From Amphibacillus sp052055485 (GTDB lineage Bacteria > Bacillota > Bacilli > Bacillales > Amphibacillaceae): a stretch of DNA of 64,000 bases. A model generated the notes under the pieces. It worked only from the letters and a program-made list of their open reading frames with translations. It searched no databases and was not told the DNA's origin. Location of the stretch: positions 1,116,001 through 1,180,000 of the forward strand of contig NZ_CP197171.1 in assembly GCF_052055485.1 (NCBI RefSeq). Direction: 5' to 3'. The position numbers and the translations under genes were made by a program. Shown here one piece after another: positions 54,559-63,510 of this stretch; the stretch's first letter is position 1; the number at the start of each line of letters is the position of its first letter.

Positions 54559-56292
54559 TTAACTTGATAAACTTTTCACCAAATACTCCGATGTCAGTTT
54601 CACTGACGACCAACCGTATTTCTGACTTTTACTAAATTTCACTCGAATATTTATCGATTCCGTATTATTGTTCCATACTAATTGATTTTGAATCGTTGTG
54701 GGCGTTTGTACAAATACATCTATTGTACTTGTAATTCTTGAATGCTCTTTACAGATACTGATATTTTCCCGATAAAAAGTAACGGCAATCATTGCTTTAC
54801 CTAGTAAATTTTCTATTCCTTGTTTTAATTGATTTTGTGAGGCTAATTCTAGAGTGTTACCTAGTTCCTTTGCCAGTATTTCTAAGCTTTCCCTATGGTT
54901 GAGTTCTCCTGCTTGGAATCGTTCTTTAACTGACTTTACTAATGGCGTTAGGTCACCCATATTGAAATATGTTGGTCCTAGTATTGTACCCACCCCAGGA
55001 TTCTTTGTAGTTATTTTACTGTTCTGTTTTTCTATTGCTTTGAGCGAAATACTTTCAACTTGATATTTTTTATTTACTCTTAAAATTAGCTTAAGATCTC
55101 CAGTGTCTAATCTATTTTCTAGGTAGCTATCAGGAACTAATTCGATACTTTCAATCTCGTAATCAGAATATTTCTCAAATAATTTCTCTCTTATTGCTGG
55201 CACAATAGTAGATGTGGATTGGTATAAATCATTTAATACATCAGGTTTAACGATATGATAATATTTACTCATTAAATGTATACATTCATTGGGTTCTACT
55301 TGTGAAATATCAGGGAAATACTGCAAAAAGTAATAGTATGTTAGTGTTTCGTGACACTTCCCAATCGCATGACTTGGATTGCCAGCTGGTTGATATTGAT
55401 GATCGTTTATTAACGAAGTCATCTTTCTTACTGTCTTTTTATTAGAAAGTTTATTTTCAGTCTCACTAGGGAACGTATCGTAGCTCACTGCTAGTTTTAT
55501 AGAAGAGGTTGGACTACTTTCAAATTTAAATCTTAAGGTAAGAGCAGTAGCGCCATACTTAATGCCTACTGCATGCTTTCCTGATTTGTAAATTTCTATT
55601 GCTGTGAAATAAGGGCTACTTGGACTGAAACTTTCTACAGATATTGAATGTTCATATTTACCATATCTCGTTATTATCGTTGTATCATTCGTCATAAATA
55701 ATGTGCGATAGGCGTGACTGAACCCCTTATTTTCATCATTATAAAAATCTTTAAGTAGGCTAAACGCTGTTTCCCGTAATTGATATAAAAAGAGACTTCT
55801 ATATTGCTCAATTTCATCTGTGAACTTTGGATAATGATTAGAAACGATTTTTTTCAATATTTTCTTATCGTATGTATCAACCCTGTTCTCTCTCGTATGA
55901 GCTAGGTTTTTTAAAAATTCAAAGTGATCATTTTCATATTTTCGATTGAATGCTTTTTGCGTGTTATCAGATAAAAAATATTTCGAGAAGAAGCTTTGAG
56001 CACCCAAATTTTTTGTTTGAATTTTGCTATTCTGTTTGATTAAAAATAAATTAACATCTTTTACTGTGCCATCATCTAAAAATAGCTGAAGATCTTTTGC
56101 TACATTTGTATTAGTCACTTCAAATTTAGATGTTACTGATACAATGTTAGGATATAATTCTATTATATATTGAACCGTTTCTCTTACTGTTTTTTTAAAG
56201 TTGGCAATTGACGTGTGCTTTATTGATAAAGTTAAAGCTTTATGAACGTCATAGACATGTTTGTCTCCTAGTTTCCTTGGGCTTTTTTTCAT
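54559..56292 (-). CDS. Predicted type II restriction endonuclease with duplicated core
   Basis: This 577-residue protein is divergent from a HaeIII-type cytosine methyltransferase and is therefore its likely endonuclease. Two segments repeat: KDLQLFLDD...KQNSKIQTKNLG (66-97) and GDLKLILRV...KQNSKITTKNPG (398-433). The second has D399 and SLK (416-418), as in a PD-(D/E)xK site. The ATG at 56292 fits GAGGTGG seven bases upstream. Earlier in-frame codons (TTG 56352, ATG 56313) do not. The length is close to my memory of R.BsuRI (GGCC), but no alignment was possible. A TATAAT box lies 20 bp upstream of the start. Confidence 0.65.
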   Translation of the reverse strand: MKKSPRKLGDKHVYDVHKALTLSIKHTSIANFKKTVRETVQYIIELYPNIVSVTSKFEVTNTNVAKDLQLFLDDGTVKDVNLFLIKQNSKIQTKNLGAQSFFSKYFLSDNTQKAFNRKYENDHFEFLKNLAHTRENRVDTYDKKILKKIVSNHYPKFTDEIEQYRSLFLYQLRETAFSLLKDFYNDENKGFSHAYRTLFMTNDTTIITRYGKYEHSISVESFSPSSPYFTAIEIYKSGKHAVGIKYGATALTLRFKFESSPTSSIKLAVSYDTFPSETENKLSNKKTVRKMTSLINDHQYQPAGNPSHAIGKCHETLTYYYFLQYFPDISQVEPNECIHLMSKYYHIVKPDVLNDLYQSTSTIVPAIREKLFEKYSDYEIESIELVPDSYLENRLDTGDLKLILRVNKKYQVESISLKAIEKQNSKITTKNPGVGTILGPTYFNMGDLTPLVKSVKERFQAGELNHRESLEILAKELGNTLELASQNQLKQGIENLLGKAMIAVTFYRENISICKEHSRITSTIDVFVQTPTTIQNQLVWNNNTESINIRVKFSKSQKYGWSSVKLTSEYLVKSLSS

Positions 56293-56311
56293 CTTTAACC
56301 ACCTCATTTCC

Positions 56312-56391
56312 ATTATAGCGCATCCTCTTCTTTCATGGGGATTTTTAGACAAAAAACTGGCCTTGGTACGTAAGAAGTGATAAAATAAAGA
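56312..56391. promoter_or_regulatory. Divergent promoter region of the restriction-modification pair
   Basis: Minus strand: TATAAT at 56312-56317 for the nuclease gene, with no good -35. Plus strand: TTGGTA (56363-56368), 17 bp, TAAAGA (56386-56391) for the methyltransferase. No controller (C) gene is present. Confidence 0.5.
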
Positions 56392-56417
56392 TAAGAACCC
56401 TTTGGGAGGAATGAATC

Positions 56418-57662
56418 ATGCGTCTAGAAAGCAGAGGACGAGCTAAATATCGTCCTTTAAAAGAGTATGATACTGAAAAAATCAAGGAACTTTTACTAAA
56501 TAAAATAGAGGAAGAACAAAAAGCTATTCAGTCTATCGATATAGATGATGTAAATATAAGTAATCTTCATTACAAAGAAGATAAAATTAATGTCATTAGC
56601 CTTTTTTCAGGCTGTGGAGGATTGGATTTAGGTGTTGAGTTAGCTGGCTTAGCATCGGTAATAGGAGAAGATCAAGCATTAGAGGCATTTAAAGATAGAA
56701 ATGAATTTAATGCGATTAGAGAAACAAGTCTCTTTCATACAATTTATGCCAATGATCTGTTTAAAGAGGCAAATGAATCTTATCAATTAAACTTTCCCTC
56801 GACTTTTCAGCATGATATAGATATTCGAAAAATAAAGGAATTCCCAGATGCAGATTTGGTGCTTGGCGGTTTTCCTTGTCCTGGCTTTAGTGAGGCTGGT
56901 CCCAGATTAATTGATGATGGGCGAAATTTTTTATACATTCATTTTATTCGTTGTCTTCTTCAGGCTAAACCTTTTGCATTTATTGCGGAAAATGTAAAAG
57001 GAATGCTCACACTTGGCAATGGAGAAGTGATGAGTCAAATTATTCAAGATTTCTCTTCGGCAGGCTATAATGTTCAATTTAAGCTTGTGAATGCGAGAGA
57101 TTATGGTGTTCCACAATTAAGAGAAAGAGTATTTATTATCGGTGTTCGAAATGACATCAGCTTTGATTATCTATTTCCAAAGCCGACGCATGGGAAAGGG
57201 AAATTACCCTATCTGACGTTAAAAGATGCCATTGGTGGTTTAGAAAACCAGCCCGGAGAATGGTTTGAAGGAGGCTATTCTCCAATGTATTTATCACGTA
57301 ACAGAAAGAAAAAATGGAGTGAACAAAGCTTTACTATTCAAGCGTCAGGAAGACAAGCTCCACTTCATCCAAGTGGGCCAGAAATGATTAAAGTAGCTAA
57401 AGATCAGTGGGAGCTTCCAGGAGATAGTTCTTTACATCGCCGCTTGTCAGTGAGGGAGATTGCTCGAATTCAAACCTTTCCAGATTGGTTTCAGTTTTCT
57501 GATGGTGGAAATTTAGAAACTAGCAAAAATAATCGTTTAAATAAGCAATACAAACAAATTGGCAATGCTGTTCCGGTTTATTTAGCGAAGGAAATAGCCA
57601 TGCCAATCGCTGAGTTTGCCAAAAATAACATGGAGTCTATTAAGCAACTTATCCTATTCTAA
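56418..57662 (+). CDS. DNA (cytosine-5)-methyltransferase, HaeIII-like
   Basis: This 414-residue enzyme has all main C5-methyltransferase motifs: I (VISLFSGCGGLDLG, about 61), IV with catalytic Cys154 (GGFPCPGFSEAG), VI (ENVKG), VIII (QLRERVFIIG), IX (RRLSVREIARIQTFP) and X (YKQIGNAVPVYLA). The target-recognition part (MYLSRNRKKKW, FTIQASGRQAPLHP, IKVAKDQ) closely resembles M.HaeIII as I remember it, so GGCC is the best guess for its target. It carries a ~57-residue N-terminal extension. GGGAGGA precedes the ATG. It protects host DNA from the divergent nuclease. Confidence 0.93.
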   Translation: MRLESRGRAKYRPLKEYDTEKIKELLLNKIEEEQKAIQSIDIDDVNISNLHYKEDKINVISLFSGCGGLDLGVELAGLASVIGEDQALEAFKDRNEFNAIRETSLFHTIYANDLFKEANESYQLNFPSTFQHDIDIRKIKEFPDADLVLGGFPCPGFSEAGPRLIDDGRNFLYIHFIRCLLQAKPFAFIAENVKGMLTLGNGEVMSQIIQDFSSAGYNVQFKLVNARDYGVPQLRERVFIIGVRNDISFDYLFPKPTHGKGKLPYLTLKDAIGGLENQPGEWFEGGYSPMYLSRNRKKKWSEQSFTIQASGRQAPLHPSGPEMIKVAKDQWELPGDSSLHRRLSVREIARIQTFPDWFQFSDGGNLETSKNNRLNKQYKQIGNAVPVYLAKEIAMPIAEFAKNNMESIKQLILF

Positions 57663-57773
57663 TGATGATTTTTCGTTGTTAAACAACAGGCATTTTTTGA
57701 TGCTTTTTAATGATCGCCTCTAAGGCAGAATTTTTAACAGATAAAGGTACCCAGTAAGGGGAGGACTATCACA

Positions 57774-59441
57774 ATGAACTATAGGGATTTTATGAAGCAA
57801 GTGGACGAACAGTTATCAAACATGTCAGATGAGGAGAAGGATAATTGGATTCGCGACATAGCGCGAACAACACGTGAAAAGAAACGTCAATTTTTCTTAC
57901 ACTCTTTAATGAATAAGGAAAAATATGTAAGTATACTACCAGATGATACCATTAATGAAATAGGGGCATGGTGTGAAAAAATAGAGAATCAGGATATTTA
58001 TATAGAATGTACAGGCTATGAAACATATGAGGCTGGTTATTATGGAGAATGGGTCGATGAGTATGAAGATGTTTTTGGGATAGGAGAAGAGCTTTCCAAA
58101 GCATTTCAAATTGCCAGAGACTTATTATATTTGAAACAATATAAACAATCACAGGCTTTATTTGAGCGATTATGTAGCTTAGAATTCCAAGCAGTCGATG
58201 TTATGGGTGGCGATGGGCATGTGTTGGAATTAGAAGGTCTTATCGCTGAGGGTTTAGTAAACATCAGTGTAAAAGACACCCTTCTGCATTTAATGTATGC
58301 GACCTACCAATCATACAACGGTAAAGAAAGAGTAAATATGTTGTATCGATATTTTTTATCTTGGTATGTGATGAACAATATGACTGTAGAAGAGATCTTT
58401 ATTATTGGACCAGAGGAATTAAAGGGAATTTCGGAATTTATGGAAGAATGGATTTCCCTTTTGAAGAAGAAAGATGGAGATTTGGCAGGTCGTTTGTTGA
58501 CAGAGGCTTGTCTTTATCTGGGAGGGGTTAATTACTTAATTAATATAGCCCGATCCAATTCAAAAAGACATCCTTGTTTGTATAAAAATGCGTGTGAGAT
58601 CCTATTAAGAGAAGCAAAATTTGCACAATGTGAAGAAGTAGGACTAGAGGCTATTCGGCAGCTATCTGAAAAACTGGTTATGCGTGGTGAGATTGCTGAT
58701 CTAGCAGCAGAGGCTGCTAGACAATTGAAGCACCCTGAGGTGATAAAAACATGTTATCAGGCTGCTTTTTACGCTGAATCCACATTAGCTCACTACTTAA
58801 GGTTGTTCGAATTGCCGTTATATGATGATATAACAAAACGAGCAGCTATTTACGCAAATGCTTTGCCAGAAAACTCAGAATTGTCTTATAGTGAACGAAA
58901 AAATATACAGTTACAGCTAAACAGCTTGTCTAAAGAAAATAAAAAGGCAATTGATTTTTTTAACCAAGAATTTGATAAAATTATAGATTTGTGTCAGAAG
59001 AATAAAACCGTATTAGGGTGGAGTACGCATTTTAAAGGTCTCCTTGTGCCCCTTTTTATTCTATTAATGAACAAAAGTAATCAATTAACAGTAGCAGGAA
59101 ATAAATTGCTAGATAATATAGTCATAAGATTAGGATATAGGAATGAGCAAGAGCGCTTTCTAGAGCAATTTATATATTGGAAAGAAAAAATAGTCATCAC
59201 AGACCAAGAAGCAAAAAAATATATTAACTGGCTACAAAAAGAAGTGGATAAGCGAACAGAGGCTGTTGTCAGTGGTGGATTTCGCAATAGCTATTATAAG
59301 CCCGCTGCGTTGATTGTGGCATTAGGTGAGGCAATGGAGTCATTTGGAGATTTAGGGTGCAAAGAAGATTTAATCGAGTACTATAAGAAAAAGCATTCAC
59401 GCAAAAGCGCTTTTAAAGCGGAGCTTAGTGCATTAGACTAA
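57774..59441 (+). CDS. Alpha-helical protein of unknown function (TPR-like)
   Basis: This 555-residue protein appears almost wholly alpha-helical. Segments such as FQIARDLLYLKQYKQSQALF (about 110) and ACEILLREAKFAQCEEVGLE (about 278) look like TPR-type helix pairs, suggesting a protein-binding scaffold. No enzyme motif, membrane segment or signal peptide was seen. GGGGAGGA precedes the ATG. It lies 111 bp after the methyltransferase on the same strand and could belong to the accessory region, but a link to restriction-modification is not shown. Confidence 0.75.
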   Translation: MNYRDFMKQVDEQLSNMSDEEKDNWIRDIARTTREKKRQFFLHSLMNKEKYVSILPDDTINEIGAWCEKIENQDIYIECTGYETYEAGYYGEWVDEYEDVFGIGEELSKAFQIARDLLYLKQYKQSQALFERLCSLEFQAVDVMGGDGHVLELEGLIAEGLVNISVKDTLLHLMYATYQSYNGKERVNMLYRYFLSWYVMNNMTVEEIFIIGPEELKGISEFMEEWISLLKKKDGDLAGRLLTEACLYLGGVNYLINIARSNSKRHPCLYKNACEILLREAKFAQCEEVGLEAIRQLSEKLVMRGEIADLAAEAARQLKHPEVIKTCYQAAFYAESTLAHYLRLFELPLYDDITKRAAIYANALPENSELSYSERKNIQLQLNSLSKENKKAIDFFNQEFDKIIDLCQKNKTVLGWSTHFKGLLVPLFILLMNKSNQLTVAGNKLLDNIVIRLGYRNEQERFLEQFIYWKEKIVITDQEAKKYINWLQKEVDKRTEAVVSGGFRNSYYKPAALIVALGEAMESFGDLGCKEDLIEYYKKKHSRKSAFKAELSALD

Positions 59442-59609
59442 TGAGGTTACTAGGAAAAAATTATTTTTATCTAAATGACTAGATGGTGTGATCATCAATA
59501 TAGTGTTTGCTGGCAAGGATTGTTACGACCCTTGTCTGATTTACATGTATTGATAAAAAAAGTTGAGAAAAATAAGGGGTATTCTGTAAATAAAATAATT
59601 AAGTGTTAG
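59442..59609. other. Gap before the nested palindrome
   Basis: No gene, repeat or clear terminator for the preceding gene is recognised in this AT-rich stretch. Confidence 0.4.
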
Positions 59610-59720
59610 TGAATTTCATAATTCTGATTTATTGGCACATCACTCCAACATGTAGTTTCGAAGATTCTTTCTTAACTACATGTTGGAGCGAAGGAGTGTT
59701 TTTGGTAATTATGAAATTCA
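59610..59720. repeat. Nested double palindrome (111 bp)
   Basis: Outer perfect 14-bp arms TGAATTTCATAATT (59610-59623) and AATTATGAAATTCA (59707-59720) enclose a perfect 15-bp inner hairpin CTCCAACATGTAGTT (59643-59657) / AACTACATGTTGGAG (59674-59688). A second GGAGTG (59693-59698) could compete for the inner arm. It could be a miniature mobile element, a structured RNA or a double terminator. Confidence 0.6.
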
Positions 59721-59843
59721 TTCAAGTGTGTGTGATTTTTATAATTATGTGTGTTAATTATCAAAGAAAGTAAAAAAAAGCATGTCTCTTTCAGCAGAGA
59801 GTAGAAAACACCTCCATTGTCTTCTTACTAAAACAAATATGGT

Positions 59844-59873
59844 TGATAAACAATGGTGATCCATTGTTTATCA
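59844..59873. repeat. 13-bp perfect inverted repeat downstream of the sorC-type gene
   Basis: TGATAAACAATGG/CCATTGTTTATCA with a 4-base loop. It lies about 140 bp beyond the regulator stop and could serve as a terminator on either strand, though T-tracts are weak. The small frames on both strands around 59790-60060 have no ribosome binding site and are not called. Confidence 0.5.
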
Positions 59874-60011
59874 TTGTTTCATTAAATAAAAATAGTTTAC
59901 TCAACGGGATGCTAACCTTTCTTTTGTCCCCTATCAACAGATTAGCTGTATTTAGAATGGACAAGAAAGCAATCATTTTCATACCAAGTAAACCATCCCG
60001 ATTCAAGATTG

Positions 60012-60965
60012 TTAGTCTTTATCCAAACGCAGGATTTCCATCACTGTTTCCTGATCGGTTATGAGTGTATTGATATAGCCCTTTCGTAATAACGCTAGAA
60101 TTGATTTTGCTTTCACCTTGCCGCGTGCAACGGCAACTGAAGATGGGATTTTTGCTAGTTCTTCTAATGATAAACCAATCGTTCGTTGATCTAATCGACC
60201 CTTTAATATTTTGCCATGTTGATCAAAAAAACGACAACAACAATCGCCGGCAGCTTCCCTTAATTTTAAATCTTCATAGTCTTCATGATCGAGTAGATCT
60301 CGCCATTGGCTTTTTTTATAGCTAAGCGGACCACCTACGCCAATGATCACCATGCTTAATTTTGCCCAATATGCCCGCAGTTCTTGAAAATACTTGGAAT
60401 TAAATATGCCTTCAGCTAATTGTTTTGTTTCTTGAACAACTGTCGCATTGATAAATAAGCTTTCGCCGTGGAATTTTCTCGCTAACTCATAAACAAGCGT
60501 ATTTACATGGTAGCGGGAATTAATGTGACTTGGACCGCCTACAATGGGGACAAAAACGGTATTTTCTAAATATCTATTCTCTATCCTATTTACAGCATTC
60601 CCCACACTAGCCCCCCACGATAAGCCAACTACATCATTATCATTGATATGTTTTTTTATCCAATTGGCTGCTGCTACTGATAAATTCTCTTCTTTTTCCG
60701 ATATAGAGTCATGTTCTTCTGTAGGTACAATTTCAATATGTTTTAAATGATATTTATTTTTAACATGATATTCTAGTTTAAAAACTTCTGGATCAAAGTT
60801 CTGTATTTTAATTTCAACAATTCCTTCTTTTTTTGCTTGTGTAATCATCCTGCTAACTGTTGTTCGGTATATTTCCATCTCTTTAGCAATTTGCTCCTGG
60901 TTCATTCCTTCGATGAAATATAGATAGGCAGCTTTGGCTACTTGTTTTCTTTTATCCGCTTTCAT
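60012..60965 (-). CDS. SorC-family transcriptional regulator
   Basis: This 317-residue regulator has an N-terminal helix-turn-helix (MNQEQIAKEMEIYRTTVSRMI, about 20-40) and a SorC/DeoR-type sugar-binding domain (GLSWGASVGNAV, VPIVGGPSH, VVIIGVGG-type strand here MVIIGVGGPLS, GRLDQRTIGLSLEEL). Such proteins sense sugar phosphates and control adjacent uptake genes. It is divergent from the PTS operon with a 609-bp gap, so it probably regulates that operon. AGGAGGAG precedes the ATG. Confidence 0.92.
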   Translation of the reverse strand: MKADKRKQVAKAAYLYFIEGMNQEQIAKEMEIYRTTVSRMITQAKKEGIVEIKIQNFDPEVFKLEYHVKNKYHLKHIEIVPTEEHDSISEKEENLSVAAANWIKKHINDNDVVGLSWGASVGNAVNRIENRYLENTVFVPIVGGPSHINSRYHVNTLVYELARKFHGESLFINATVVQETKQLAEGIFNSKYFQELRAYWAKLSMVIIGVGGPLSYKKSQWRDLLDHEDYEDLKLREAAGDCCCRFFDQHGKILKGRLDQRTIGLSLEELAKIPSSVAVARGKVKAKSILALLRKGYINTLITDQETVMEILRLDKD

Positions 60966-61574
60966 AATACTCCTCCTCGTATGTTATGCCCATAAATCTA
61001 TCATTAATATTCGTTAAATCTCTAATGTACAAAAATTTATGTAACGCTAATCTATAAGTTTAGAAAAAAACTGAGAGAAGTGACCTTTAGGAAGCCCTCA
61101 TTTAAAATTAAGGTCTCTTAATAGAAAAGCTATCATGATAAATAATATATCTAAATCAAAAATAAAACAAATATTTAATTTTTATAAAAAATGCACATTT
61201 GTGCTTATCGAGAGTGTTTCGTGTAAATGAAAAGTCGTGAAAACGTTTTTATGGCGGAGTTCTAGCAACTGTTGGTAGATCTTAGATTTCTGATATTATT
61301 GTTAAAGCAATTAGATAAAGTTAAGATTATATTACAATAAATTTTAAAGAAGGAAGTGTTGTTTCGCAATACCGCCATTAATCAAATTTGAGTGAATGTG
61401 TCAAGAAATTGCTGTGCCAGCATGATTTTTTTATTTTATCTGTTAACGCTGGATTTTTTACTATTATGGTGGCGTTATCAGCTATCATTTATTTTTACAC
61501 TACTGGAAGATATAATTGTTTACTGATGACCGTACAACTAGAAATTAACAAATTAAGAATGGAAGTGAATTTTA
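60966..61574. promoter_or_regulatory. Divergent control region of the PTS operon
   Basis: Holds a possible operator GCAC-ATTT-GTGC (about 61192-61203), a cre-like site TGAAAACGTTTTTA (61238-61251, one mismatch to the CcpA consensus) and a promoter TTGTTA-17-TAAGAT (61299-61327). A ~240-base leader follows, with a TAACGC/GCGTTA stem. The frame at 61388-61630 overlaps the EIIA start without a ribosome binding site and is not called. Confidence 0.5.
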
Positions 61575-62042
61575 ATGTCAAACGTTATGACAAAAGAAAT
61601 GGTGGAATTATCACTAGCCGGAACAAATAAGCAAGAAGCTATTCGGAACTTAGCAAAATTAATTGATGACACGGGAAGATTAGCTGATTTTGATGGCTAT
61701 TATCATAGTGTGCTTGAGCGAGAGGAATTGACCTCAACGGGTATCGGTTTCGGAATTGCTATTCCTCATGGAAAAAGCGAACATGTAAAAGAATGTACTG
61801 TTGCATTTGGCCGCTTGAAAGATCAACTAGAGTGGCAAAGTTTGGATAATCAGCCTGTTGAGATTGTTTTTCTATTAGCAGTACCTGAAGCAAGTGCAGG
61901 AGAAGAACATTTGAAAATAATATCTGGTTTGTCAAGGAAATTAATTCATGAAGAATTTAGAACATTGCTTCAAACAACAAATGATGAAGAAGAAATTGTA
62001 AATATTATTAATGAAAGTTTACAAAGCGTTGTAAATTGTTAA
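61575..62042 (+). CDS. PTS EIIA, fructose/mannitol family
   Basis: This 155-residue phosphocarrier has the EIIA-fructose active-site His65 in GFGIAIPHGKSEHV and the usual VAFGRL and FLLAVPE segments. It accepts phosphate from HPr and passes it to the EIIB encoded next. GGAAGTGA precedes the ATG. It is the first gene of a three-gene PTS operon facing away from the SorC-type regulator. The sugar is unknown. No catabolic enzyme gene is adjacent. Confidence 0.92.
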   Translation: MSNVMTKEMVELSLAGTNKQEAIRNLAKLIDDTGRLADFDGYYHSVLEREELTSTGIGFGIAIPHGKSEHVKECTVAFGRLKDQLEWQSLDNQPVEIVFLLAVPEASAGEEHLKIISGLSRKLIHEEFRTLLQTTNDEEEIVNIINESLQSVVNC

Positions 62043-62061
62043 ATACTGAGAGGAGAAAGTA

Positions 62062-62376
62062 ATGATGAAATTAGTTGCCGTAACAGCATGTCCATCAGGA
62101 GTAGCTCATACTTATTTAGCCGCAGAAAGCTTAGAGGTTGCAGCCAAAAAAATAACGACTGAAATCCATGTAGAAACACAGGGATCTATTGGTATAGAAA
62201 ATGCCTTGACTGAAGAACAAATAGTGAATGCTGACGCCGTTATTTTAACAAATGACATTGGGATAAAAGATGAATTCCGTTTTAAAGGTAAACCTGTCAT
62301 TCGTGTAAGTGCTGGCGATTGTATAACCAAAAGCGAACAGATTATTAAAAAAATTAAAGACAAGCTTGGTAAATAA
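62062..62376 (+). CDS. PTS EIIB, fructose family
   Basis: This 104-residue EIIB begins MMKLVAVTACPSGVAHTYLA, with phospho-accepting Cys10 in the fructose-type CPSGVAHT loop, and has the typical VETQGSIG segment. GAGGAG is well placed before the ATG. It lies between EIIA (19 bp) and EIIC (18 bp), with separate polypeptides for each domain. It passes phosphate from EIIA to the incoming sugar. Confidence 0.94.
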   Translation: MMKLVAVTACPSGVAHTYLAAESLEVAAKKITTEIHVETQGSIGIENALTEEQIVNADAVILTNDIGIKDEFRFKGKPVIRVSAGDCITKSEQIIKKIKDKLGK

Positions 62377-62394
62377 AGATTAGGAGGAGATTAA

Positions 62395-63489
62395 ATGTTA
62401 GCTCTATTAAAGGAAACAAGAAAAAACTTAATGACCGGCGTTTCTTATATGATTCCTTTTGTGGTTGCGGGCGGAATTTTGCTAGCAGTTAGTGTTTTAT
62501 TTTCTGGTAGTGCATCTGTACCAGAAGAAGGTTTTTTAGCTGATATCGCTAATATCGGTGAGACCGGACTAGGTTTAATGGTTCCCATTCTGTCTGGCTA
62601 TATTGCTTTTTCTATGGTCGATCGCCCTGGATTGGCACCCGGAATTATTGGTGGAATGATAGCTAATACTATTGGCGCTGGATTTATTGGTGGTATTTTT
62701 TCTGGTTTATTAGCAGGGATTGTTGTTTTTTATTTGAAAAAAATTAAAATTCCTTCATCTTTTCGATCATTAATGCCGATTTTTATTATTCCGCTGGCAG
62801 GTACTTTTATCGTTGGTGGATTAATGCACTGGGTTATTGGACGCCCCATTGTCCATCTAATGACTGCCTTAACTAATTGGTTGCAGGCAATGGGAACAGG
62901 GAATCTTGTTATTCTTGGCTTGGTCCTTGGTGCAATGATTGCTTCAGATATGGGTGGACCAATTAATAAAGTTGCCTTTGGTTTTGGTTCTGCCATGGTA
63001 GGAACGGTTGACCCGCTTACTGGTTTACCAAGTGAAACCGCATTGGCCATTATGGCTGGTATTGCAGTAGCGATTTGTGTTCCACCACTAGGCATGGGAC
63101 TAGCATCCTTATTTGCACCACAAAAGTTCACTTCTGAAGAAAAAAATTCAGGAAAAGCAGCGCTTATTATGGGCTTAGTTGGTATTTCCGAAGGGGCAAT
63201 ACCTTTTGCAGCTGCAGACCCACTGCGCTGTATCCCAGCAAATATCGTTGGTAGTGCGATTGGTTCAGCAGCAGCGATATGGTTTGGCGCTGGAAATCCT
63301 GCTCCGTGGGGTGGATGGATCGTTGCTCCAGTAGCAAATAATCCATTTGTTTATCTTCTGGCTACCGTCATTGGTGCTTCGATTACTGCTTTTACAGTTG
63401 TATTACTGAAAAAGCCAGTTGTGGCAGCAGAACCACAACAGTCAGATGAAGCAGAAGATGCTTTTGAGTTGGAATTTGAAGTTATGTAA
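62395..63489 (+). CDS. PTS EIIC, fructose family permease
   Basis: This 364-residue permease has about nine membrane segments and the fructose-class EIIC signatures TGVSYMIPFVVAGGILLA (about 15), GLVGISEGAIPFAAADPLR (about 260) and GNPAPWGGW. It moves and phosphorylates the sugar together with EIIB. GGAGGAG precedes the ATG. It is the last gene of the operon and is followed by a strong terminator. The exact sugar cannot be told. Fructose-like hexoses or 2-O-substituted sugars are options. Confidence 0.94.
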   Translation: MLALLKETRKNLMTGVSYMIPFVVAGGILLAVSVLFSGSASVPEEGFLADIANIGETGLGLMVPILSGYIAFSMVDRPGLAPGIIGGMIANTIGAGFIGGIFSGLLAGIVVFYLKKIKIPSSFRSLMPIFIIPLAGTFIVGGLMHWVIGRPIVHLMTALTNWLQAMGTGNLVILGLVLGAMIASDMGGPINKVAFGFGSAMVGTVDPLTGLPSETALAIMAGIAVAICVPPLGMGLASLFAPQKFTSEEKNSGKAALIMGLVGISEGAIPFAAADPLRCIPANIVGSAIGSAAAIWFGAGNPAPWGGWIVAPVANNPFVYLLATVIGASITAFTVVLLKKPVVAAEPQQSDEAEDAFELEFEVM

Positions 63490-63510
63490 TGAATAGAATT
63501 CATTTGTAAG

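Noticed and set aside
56353..56417. C-box for a restriction-modification controller protein
   Set aside because: No symmetric C-box and no controller gene was seen in the 125-bp divergent region.
59791..60064. Small frames on both strands downstream of the SorC-type gene
   Set aside because: They are complementary shadows across an inverted repeat with no ribosome binding site.
61400..61425. Sigma-54-like GGCAC...GC element on the minus strand
   Set aside because: The -12 half does not match and there is no LevR-type activator. The adjacent regulator is SorC-type.
61388..61630. Plus-strand frame of 80 codons before EIIA, with a hydrophobic stretch
   Set aside because: It overlaps the EIIA start in another frame and lacks a ribosome binding site. 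More likely it is leader RNA.
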